NCBI GenBank assembly: GCA_034428595.1
Contig: DAOUHO010000131.1
Span: 1 to 11,548, forward strand
Direction: 5' to 3'
Source: JAJECS01 sp034428595
Lineage (GTDB): Bacteria > Chloroflexota > UBA11872
Length of the DNA stretch: 11,548 bases
In this document: in pieces, positions 6,957 through 11,548 of the stretch
Numbering within the stretch: position 1 is the stretch's first letter
Layout: each line of letters begins with the position of its first letter
Notes under the pieces: generated by a model
What the model was told of the DNA's origin: nothing
The model's database searches: none
What the model saw: the letters and a program-made list of their open reading frames with translations, nothing else
Program-made: the position numbers and the translations under genes

Positions 6957-8564
6957 TTAGCTCTCGAGCAAACGCCTTGCCGTCGCCTGCGCGTCGTCCA
7001 GCGTGGCGACGAACTGATCTGACGGAACGCGTCGCAGCACGTTGAGCGCCTGCAGGGTGATGGCGGGCCGACCTCCCAAACCCATCACGATGCACTTCGT
7101 GTCTTCGGCAATGGCCGTATCGATCATCTGCTCCACCACGAGCGCGGCGCTGTCGTCCATATAGAGCGTGTCGGAGAAATCGAGGATCACGACATCGTGG
7201 TCTCGAATGTCGACGCTGATGGCGTTGATCAGCTTGTTCGCGGAGGCGACGGAGAAACTGCCCCGCAACGACACCAGGCCAACGCGCGCGGCGAAGGAGT
7301 CCGCGCCGTCCGAACCGGCCAGAAAGCTCTGGTCGAGCAGCGGCGTGGAAACCACGCTGTCCATCTCCAGGCGCTCGAACTGTCGCGCGCTCGCCATTCC
7401 GGCGGCAATTAGGCCGATGGCCACCGCGGTCACCAGGTCCAGGAATACCGTGAGGCCCATCGTGATCAGCATCACCAGCAAGTGTTCCGGCTGCACGCGG
7501 TGGATGCGGGTGATGAACCGCCAATCGATGATGTCCCAGCCGACTTTGAGCAGGATTCCGGCCAACGCCGCGTGGGGGATGGCCTCAACGAATCGCCCCA
7601 GACCCAAGACCAACGCCAGCAGGATGGCCGCGCGGAGCACCCCCGAAACCGGGGTGCGACCGCCCGCGCGGAGGTTCACCACGGTGCCCAGAGTGGCCCC
7701 AGCGCCCGGCATGCCCCCGATGAAGCCGGCGGCCATATTGCCGATTCCCTGACCGATCAGCTCGCGATTGGGGTTGTGCCGCGTCCGGGTCATCGAGTCG
7801 GCGACCAGCGACGTCAGCAGGCTGTCAATGGACCCCAGCAGCGCAATGATCAGCGCCGGCTGCACCGCGGCCGCCAATGCGCCGAAGGACACGTCCGGCA
7901 GTTGCAGGTCCGGCAGCCCCGTTGGCACTTCGCCGATGAGGGGCGTGTCATTCAGCCACAGCACGCTCAGCATGGTCCCGGCCAGCAGCGCCGCCAGCGT
8001 CGGCGGCAGATACCTGCGCAGCCGGCTCGGCCACGCCACGCCCACCGCCAGCGTCACCGCGGCGATGGCCAGCGCGCTGTAGTTGATGTCGTGGCGCACG
8101 TCCAGCCAGGCGCGCACCGTTCCCACGGGTCCGCCCTCCGCGACCGGAGCGCCCACGAACGGCAGCGTCTGCACCAGGATGATGATGACGCCCACGCCCG
8201 ACATGAACCCGGAGATTACGGAATACGGCGTGTAGGCGATGAAGCGACCGACGCGGATGGCGCCCAGCAGCAACTGGATGAGACCCGCCATGATGACGAT
8301 GGTGAACGCTTGGGCGAGGTTGTCGGCGTTGGTGGCCACCACCACCGCCATGGCCACGGCCATGGGACCGGTGGGGCCGGAAATCTGCGACTTCGTCCCC
8401 CCGAACACCGCGGCGAAAAACCCCACGGCGATCGCGCCGTAAAGGCCGGCTATGGGGCCAAGACCCGACGCAACGCCGAAGGCCAGCGCCACCGGAAGGC
8501 CGACCACGGCCGCCGTGATACCGCCGAAAAGGTCGCCGCGGAGGGTCTTCAGGTTGTAGCTCAC
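6957..8564 (-). CDS. SulP-family anion transporter with STAS domain, BicA-like (probable Na+/bicarbonate symporter)
   Basis: The product is 535 residues, a usual length for bacterial SulP/SLC26 proteins: a 14-helix membrane part (about 12-395) and a cytoplasmic STAS domain (about 425-535). GDLFGGITAAVVGLPVALAF (10-29), SGPTGPM (62-68), YSVISGFMSG (114-123) and ELIGQGIGN (268-276) are family hallmarks and are very close to cyanobacterial BicA as I remember it. The residues I recall as the BicA sodium site are kept: D247 and T251 in SIDSLLTS, and GAT at 289-291; T65 is the likely anion-site threonine. This favours sodium-driven bicarbonate uptake over sulfate, and the beta-carbonic anhydrase gene upstream fits. 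The start is GTG with no visible Shine-Dalgarno sequence. A sigma-70-like promoter lies about 210 bases upstream. Sulfate or another anion remains possible. Confidence 0.9.
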   Translation of the reverse strand: MSYNLKTLRGDLFGGITAAVVGLPVALAFGVASGLGPIAGLYGAIAVGFFAAVFGGTKSQISGPTGPMAVAMAVVVATNADNLAQAFTIVIMAGLIQLLLGAIRVGRFIAYTPYSVISGFMSGVGVIIILVQTLPFVGAPVAEGGPVGTVRAWLDVRHDINYSALAIAAVTLAVGVAWPSRLRRYLPPTLAALLAGTMLSVLWLNDTPLIGEVPTGLPDLQLPDVSFGALAAAVQPALIIALLGSIDSLLTSLVADSMTRTRHNPNRELIGQGIGNMAAGFIGGMPGAGATLGTVVNLRAGGRTPVSGVLRAAILLALVLGLGRFVEAIPHAALAGILLKVGWDIIDWRFITRIHRVQPEHLLVMLITMGLTVFLDLVTAVAIGLIAAGMASARQFERLEMDSVVSTPLLDQSFLAGSDGADSFAARVGLVSLRGSFSVASANKLINAISVDIRDHDVVILDFSDTLYMDDSAALVVEQMIDTAIAEDTKCIVMGLGGRPAITLQALNVLRRVPSDQFVATLDDAQATARRLLES

Positions 8565-8919
8565 GACCGACGGCCCGCCGCACGTCCGGCCGCGGTCGGG
8601 CCGCGATGCCGACCGTGTGCCCTGACTGAATCTATGAGGTCCGCCGACTCGATGCTCGACGATTGCGGCCGGAGTAATGCGTTACGCCAAGCTGTTGCCA
8701 CAGTGAGCAACGCGCCCCCCTCGCTGCCATGTGACGGGCCGCGTGGAGCCCGCCAAGGCTATCGAAACTAAACTATAGCACCGTACTTCTATGCCGACAA
8801 TTCTTCTGAAAGCATCATGAGAACGATGGGCATAGACTCTCAATAGATTGTGGATCACTAGCCGCTGGAAGATCCAGATTTGTGGGTTGATAGAAGTCGG
8901 CACAAGATGCGAATACCGG
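8565..8919. other. 355-base intergenic leader between carbonic anhydrase and SulP genes
   Basis: No convincing gene is present. The half nearest the carbonic anhydrase gene is AT-rich for this genome: 23 of 60 bases at 8761-8820 are G or C. It holds the promoter described at 8772-8800. The half nearest the SulP start is GC-rich and contains weak inverted repeats (CGGCC 8587-8591 with GGCCG 8599-8603; GTTGC 8694-8698 with GCAAC 8707-8711). TGGATC 8851-8856 pairs with GATCCA 8871-8876 downstream of the carbonic anhydrase stop, but no T-run follows. A minus-strand open frame of 73 codons (8682-8903) shows no recognisable motif and was not called. Confidence 0.6.
8772..8800 (-). promoter_or_regulatory. 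Sigma-70-like promoter for the SulP gene
   Basis: On the minus strand, TTGTCG (8800-8795) matches four of six bases of the -35 consensus. TATAGT (8777-8772) matches five of six bases of the -10 consensus. The spacer is exactly 17 bases, in the most AT-rich stretch of the gap. Transcription would start near 8765, giving a leader of about 200 bases before the SulP GTG. This would let the transporter be expressed apart from the carbonic anhydrase gene. Confidence 0.5.
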
Positions 8920-9417
8920 CTAATCCGCCGTAACCTCCGTGAGCTTTCCGGAGGCGCAATCGTAGATGAACCCCCGAATCTGGTCCTTGTGCGGTATGAA
9001 CGGGTTGGCGTGAATTCGGGCTATGGACTGCCGCACGTTCTGATCAAGATCCGCGAATGCTTCGAGCGCAAACGCCGGACGCAGCCCCGTCTCGGCTTCA
9101 ATCGAGTCTTTGAAGTCGTCGTCGCGAAATTTCAGCATGCCGCAGTCAGTGTGATGGATGAGCATGATCTCGCGGGAATCTAGCAGGCGCTGGGAGATCA
9201 CCAGCGACCGAATCACGTCGTCGGTAATCACGCCGCCCGCATTTCGGATGACGTGAGCGTCGCCTTCCTCGAGCGCCAGAATTCTGTGCACGTCAATGCG
9301 CGCGTCCGCGCACGCCACGACCGCAAGCCTGCGCCTTGGCGCTGCGGTCAAGTCCGTCGCGTGGAAGCTTGCCGCATAGCTGACGTTGCTTGCCAAGACC
9401 TCATCGATTTCGGTCAC
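8920..9417 (-). CDS. Beta-carbonic anhydrase (Rv1284/MtcA1-like)
   Basis: The product is 165 residues and catalyses interconversion of carbon dioxide and bicarbonate in the cytoplasm. The zinc ligands are visible: C36 in CADAR (36-40), H89 and C92 in HHTDCGM (88-94). D38 and R40 form the Asp-Arg dyad of the active site. VIRNAGG (56-62), TDDVIRSL (65-72), SQRLL (75-79) and NPF (138-140) match mycobacterial Rv1284 as I remember it, and the length is nearly the same, so this is the short clade rather than the plant-like type of over 200 residues. The GTG at 9417 is well supported by AGGAG six bases upstream. The gene has the same direction as the downstream BicA-like SulP gene, so the two probably work together in bicarbonate supply. 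Local GC is lower than in neighbours (32 of 60 at 9121-9180). Confidence 0.95.
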   Translation of the reverse strand: MTEIDEVLASNVSYAASFHATDLTAAPRRRLAVVACADARIDVHRILALEEGDAHVIRNAGGVITDDVIRSLVISQRLLDSREIMLIHHTDCGMLKFRDDDFKDSIEAETGLRPAFALEAFADLDQNVRQSIARIHANPFIPHKDQIRGFIYDCASGKLTEVTAD

Positions 9418-9423
9418 ACCGTG

Positions 9424-9428
9424 CTCCT
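9424..9428 (-). promoter_or_regulatory. Ribosome binding site of the carbonic anhydrase gene
   Basis: On the minus strand AGGAG lies six bases before the GTG at 9417. It decides the start: the nearby ATG at 9433 is out of frame, and no in-frame ATG lies at a suitable distance. Confidence 0.75.
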
Positions 9429-9440
9429 CTCATGCAGGAA

Positions 9441-9494
9441 AAGCAAGAAATAAAGTGACGATAGTAGCCAAACAATATACCACGACGCTTGCTT
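9441..9494 (-). promoter_or_regulatory. AT-rich promoter region of the carbonic anhydrase gene, flanked by an inverted repeat
   Basis: AAGCAAG (9441-9447) and CTTGCTT (9488-9494) are perfect 7-base inverted arms 40 bases apart. Between them, on the minus strand, TATATT (9479-9474) is a reasonable -10 element. The -35 position (TCAATT, 9502-9497) is poor. Transcription would start near 9467, giving a leader of about 50 bases. The arms could be an operator for a dimeric regulator, and a weak -35 would suit an activator. The repeat and AT content are seen; the role is inferred. Confidence 0.35.
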
Positions 9495-9556
9495 CTAATT
9501 GAGACCCGTGCTGCGCCAACATGTGCCCTAACCCGCGGCGCTTCGACGAGGACGGC

Positions 9557-9703
9557 TTAGGTCCGCCTCATGAATGCGGCAAGGGCGGGCAGAATTCGCT
9601 CGGGCGCCTCTTCGGCGAGAAAGTGACCGCAGTCGGCGAATTCGTTCGCCACGACGTTCGCCAGGTCGGACTGCCAGCGTTTCAGGCATCTGCTTCGCAA
9701 CGC
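9557..9703 (-). pseudogene. C-terminal remnant of an alpha/beta-hydrolase (dehalogenase/epoxide-hydrolase type)
   Basis: Reading the minus strand down to the TAA at 9557-9559 gives about 48 codons ending in a typical alpha/beta-hydrolase C-terminus: W (codon 9676-9674), VVANEF, then DCGHFLAEEAPERI, then LPALAAFM. The DCGHFLAEEAPE block holds the catalytic histidine of the Ser/Asp-Asp-His triad and is characteristic of haloacetate-dehalogenase and epoxide-hydrolase-like enzymes. There is no start codon with a ribosome binding site. The nucleophile and oxyanion parts are missing, and upstream the frame runs into the DUF2269 gene, which is read in a different frame. The fragment therefore looks like what is left after a deletion or insertion placed the DUF2269 gene against it. 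A functional short peptide is unlikely. Confidence 0.65.
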
Positions 9704-9704
9704 C

Positions 9705-10265
9705 CTAGCCGAAGGCTGGCTTGTGAACCATCAGGTAAAGCGAGATCACGGGCAGAAGGATTGCCAGCACGCCCCAGAAATACCAGCGGCGGATCGCCGA
9801 TGTGAACTGCGACGGCAGCGAGTCCGGATAGGCCGACGGGTCTGAGAACACCGCCATGCGATGTTGCGCGGGGATTAGTGCGCCTACCCAGATCACGCCG
9901 GATGCAATGAAGAGCGCCAGCGCGAGAGTGACCCACGAGATCTGGTGAAAAGCATCCCACCCGCCCCACCGGCCAAGCACCATCACGACCCCATTGATCA
10001 CGAGCAGCAGCACGCCGGGCAGGGTGAACAGAAAGTCCGCCCGGATCACCGCCTTGGCCGAGAAGTGGATCACCGGGGTGCTCCGCGTCCGCTCCGCCAG
10101 CAGCATCCACACGCCCGTGACGATGATGTTGCCCAGAAAGACCACCGCGCCGGCGATGTGCATGAACACGTGCCACTGGTACGGGAACAGCGGCAGGGAG
10201 AGCACCACGACCGCGCCCGTCAGGAAGCCGTAACCAAACAGCTCATTCCGGCTGATGTAGCGCAT
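9705..10265 (-). CDS. DUF2269-family integral membrane protein
   Basis: The product is 186 residues with about five transmembrane helices (12-28, 33-56, 77-97, 110-131, 161-181). Residues 32-57 (H32 and H36, FLGNIIVTGVW) and RADFLFTLPGVLLL (75-88) match the pattern of DUF2269, a family of predicted membrane proteins of unknown function; IPAQHRM (131-137) lies in the loop before the last helix. The ATG at 10265 is well supported by GGAGG at 10274-10278, seven bases away. The gene is divergent from the PhyH-family gene across a 180-base gap and abuts an alpha/beta-hydrolase remnant at its 3' end. Histidines in the helices would allow haem or metal binding, but nothing in the sequence shows that. 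The family call is fairly firm; the role is unknown. Confidence 0.82.
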   Translation of the reverse strand: MRYISRNELFGYGFLTGAVVVLSLPLFPYQWHVFMHIAGAVVFLGNIIVTGVWMLLAERTRSTPVIHFSAKAVIRADFLFTLPGVLLLVINGVVMVLGRWGGWDAFHQISWVTLALALFIASGVIWVGALIPAQHRMAVFSDPSAYPDSLPSQFTSAIRRWYFWGVLAILLPVISLYLMVHKPAFG

Positions 10266-10445
10266 GGTCGATCCTCCGGGCGGCGCTCAGCGGCGATTGA
10301 GCATAGCGGTCCGCGAATGGGCGGGCTATTTCGGCGGCCGGCGGTTCGCGCCCCAAGCCAAGCGCGCCCACGGCTGGCGCGGCAAGGGCCAAAGTGGCAG
10401 CATTCTTGGGGGCGGACCGTGTGAACCTGCGGATCGGAGAGCGCC

Positions 10446-11309
10446 ATGCTACTTACCGAGCAACAACTGCGATTCTTCGAGACCTTCGGCTACCTGGCGT
10501 TGCGGGGCCTCTTCCGCGACGAGGTCGACGCGCTCAACGACGCCTTCCGCGACGTGTGGACGGCCAACGGCGGCGGGCTGGACGGGGCCGCGGACGACCT
10601 GGACGAGCGCCTGACAATCGTGGTGCCGTTCGTCGATCAGCACCCATATCTGAGCTCGCTGATCGACGACCCGCGGATCCACGACATCGGCGTCTCGATC
10701 TGCGGCGAGGATTTCAACTACATGACCAGCGACGGCAATGTCTACTCCGGCGACACGCCCTGGCACTCGGACTGCAGCCACGGGGCCAAGCTCTCCATCA
10801 AGACTGCGTTCTACTTGGATCCGCTGGATGTCGCGTCGGGCAGCCTGCGGGTGATTCCGGGCAGCCACCTCAAGGGCGGCCGCTTCTCGCAGATGTTGAA
10901 TGCAGTCGACTTCTACCGCGCGCCGGCCGACGCGCGCACCGGGCTGCCGGAGAAGGCGTGGGGCGTCCCGGGGCAGGACGTTCCGGCCGTGGCGCTGGCA
11001 ACCGAGCCCGGCGACCTCCTGGTATTCCAGCACGAGCTCAAGCACGCGTCGTTCGGCGGCGGAACGCGGCGGCGCATGTTCACCATCAACATGCAAAAGC
11101 GGCAACCCGAGGACGACCTGGAGCCCGTTCGAAAGTCGGTCGGCAACCTGTCGCGGCACCTGATGGAACGGGCCTACGGCGACGTGATGCTCCAAACCGC
11201 CTCGCCCGAGCGCATGGTCCACCTCGAGCAGCGCCTCGCCAACGACGGCCACCTCGCCGCCCTCTCCGCCAAGGTCCGCGCCGAACGCCAGCAAGCAGCC
11301 GGCGGCTAA
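10446..11309 (+). CDS. Phytanoyl-CoA dioxygenase (PhyH) family Fe(II)/2-oxoglutarate oxygenase
   Basis: The product is 287 residues, a normal length for bacterial PhyH-family enzymes, with a double-stranded beta-helix fold in the cytoplasm. The iron-binding triad is visible: H107 and D109 in TPWHSD (104-109), and H200 in the FQHELKHAS stretch (194-202). Arginines at 208-210 (TRRRMF) are in the place of the residue that binds the 2-oxoglutarate carboxylate. SGSLRVIPGSH (131-141) and EPGDLLVF (187-194) are family hallmarks. The start begins with the usual LTEQQLRFFETFGY stretch (3-16), and GGAGA five bases before the ATG supports it. The family hydroxylates very different small molecules, and no neighbour here points to a substrate. 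The gene appears to be a single-gene unit, divergent from the DUF2269 gene. A hairpin with a T-run 140 bases downstream could end its transcript. Confidence 0.92.
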   Translation: MLLTEQQLRFFETFGYLALRGLFRDEVDALNDAFRDVWTANGGGLDGAADDLDERLTIVVPFVDQHPYLSSLIDDPRIHDIGVSICGEDFNYMTSDGNVYSGDTPWHSDCSHGAKLSIKTAFYLDPLDVASGSLRVIPGSHLKGGRFSQMLNAVDFYRAPADARTGLPEKAWGVPGQDVPAVALATEPGDLLVFQHELKHASFGGGTRRRMFTINMQKRQPEDDLEPVRKSVGNLSRHLMERAYGDVMLQTASPERMVHLEQRLANDGHLAALSAKVRAERQQAAGG

Positions 11310-11374
11310 CGCGAACCACAAGCGGCAATTCGGTCCCCGCTCGCCTGATGCGGCCTTTGCGCAACCCCTCCGTC

Positions 11375-11416
11375 ATTCCCGCGAAGCATGTCCCCGCGCA
11401 GGCGGGGAGCGGGAAT
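11375..11416. repeat. Nested palindromic intergenic repeat (REP/dRS3-like)
   Basis: The outer arms ATTCCCGC (11375-11382) and GCGGGAAT (11409-11416) are perfect inverted repeats. An inner hairpin TCCCCGC (11391-11397) / GCGGGGA (11402-11408) has a GCAG loop. The left side carries an eight-base bulge (11383-11390). An ATTCCC...GGGAAT palindrome flanked by GTC and CCAG resembles mobile intergenic repeats such as neisserial dRS3 and REP elements. Only one copy is in the window, so repetition in the genome is inference. Confidence 0.5.
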
Positions 11417-11450
11417 CCAGTGGCCGCTGAACCTGTTCGCGCACCAGTAG

Positions 11451-11483
11451 GGGCGGTTTGCGAACCGCCCGCGTCTCTTTTTT
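11451..11483 (+). terminator. Hairpin with T-run, candidate intrinsic terminator
   Basis: GGGCGGTT (11451-11458) pairs perfectly with AACCGCCC (11463-11470) around a TGCG loop, and TCTCTTTTTT follows, with six T at 11478-11483. This is the shape of an intrinsic terminator on the plus strand, though the T-run starts seven bases after the stem. It could end the PhyH transcript or face a gene beyond the window. It could instead be another dispersed repeat unit. Confidence 0.5.
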
Positions 11484-11548
11484 CAACGGCCCCCATAGGC
11501 CGAGGGCGGGGGTGAGGGCGATGCCCCCCCCCGCCACAGCTTCCCCCA
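11484..11548. other. GC-rich, low-complexity tail of the intergenic region
   Basis: No gene is seen. Runs of G and C dominate: GGCGGGGG (11505-11512) can pair with CCCCCGCC (11528-11535) around a 15-base loop, and there is a run of nine C at 11524-11532. In a genome this rich in GC, chance pairing is likely. The stretch may belong to the same repeat cassette as the two palindromes before it. Confidence 0.3.

Noticed and set aside
7482..8771. Long plus-strand open frame opposite the SulP gene
   Set aside because: The product is low-complexity, rich in Arg, His, Gln and Gly, and matches no family. The minus strand encodes a clear SulP protein, so this is a GC-rich antisense shadow.
8682..8903. 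73-codon minus-strand frame between the carbonic anhydrase and SulP genes
   Set aside because: There is no recognisable domain and no clear ribosome binding site, and it contains the candidate SulP promoter.
9521..9805. 94-codon plus-strand frame
   Set aside because: It overlaps the alpha/beta-hydrolase remnant and the end of the DUF2269 gene on the other strand and shows no family features.
10266..10445. Divergent promoters between the DUF2269 and PhyH genes
   Set aside because: Transcription from this gap is likely, but only a lone TATGCT-like hexamer on the minus strand was found, with no matching -35, so no promoter was called.
10394..11515. 373-codon plus-strand open frame overlapping the PhyH gene, and a 290-codon antisense frame over the same region
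   Set aside because: PhyH iron-site and family motifs are in the frame starting at 10446; the others are Arg/Gly-rich or motif-free shadows.
1..11548. CRISPR array, tRNA, insertion sequence or defence system
   Set aside because: No regularly spaced direct repeats, tRNA cloverleaf, transposase or nuclease motifs were seen on either strand.

Overview
This window comes from a GC-rich bacterial chromosome: 43 of the 60 bases at 7681-7740 are G or C. Coding is dense, several genes start with GTG, and neighbouring genes are coupled by ATGA overlaps. The gene mix (YfhO-like membrane proteins, a PhyH-family oxygenase, a DUF2269 membrane protein, palindromic repeats between genes) would suit an uncultured Chloroflexota-type or similar environmental bacterium. 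That placement is only a guess, because the window contains no marker gene.

Region 1 (1-6887) looks like a cell-envelope glycan locus. It holds the tail of a large YfhO-like membrane protein, a small membrane protein with a beta-rich outer domain, a GT4 glycosyltransferase, a GT2 glycosyltransferase with a membrane-anchored C-terminus, a second small membrane protein related to the first but on the opposite strand, and a complete 918-residue YfhO-like/GT-C-like protein. The first three genes overlap by 4 bases each and are probably one transcript. A UUCG-capped hairpin sits 2 bases before the GT2 start codon. The likely joint job is assembly of a lipid-linked or surface-exposed saccharide: cytoplasmic GT4/GT2 steps followed by an extracytoplasmic step by the YfhO-like proteins.

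Region 2 (6889-9500) is an inorganic-carbon module on the minus strand. A beta-carbonic anhydrase very like mycobacterial Rv1284 lies upstream of a SulP transporter that resembles cyanobacterial BicA and keeps the BicA sodium-site residues. The 355-base gap between them is AT-richer than the rest and holds a good sigma-70-like promoter for the transporter. A hairpin at 6889-6916 separates this module from region 1.

Region 3 (9500-11548) is accessory. It contains a 48-codon remnant of an alpha/beta-hydrolase gene, an intact DUF2269 membrane protein, and a divergent phytanoyl-CoA-dioxygenase-family gene. It ends in an intergenic cassette with a nested palindrome and a hairpin followed by a T-run. 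No tRNA, rRNA, CRISPR array, insertion sequence or transposase gene was seen.
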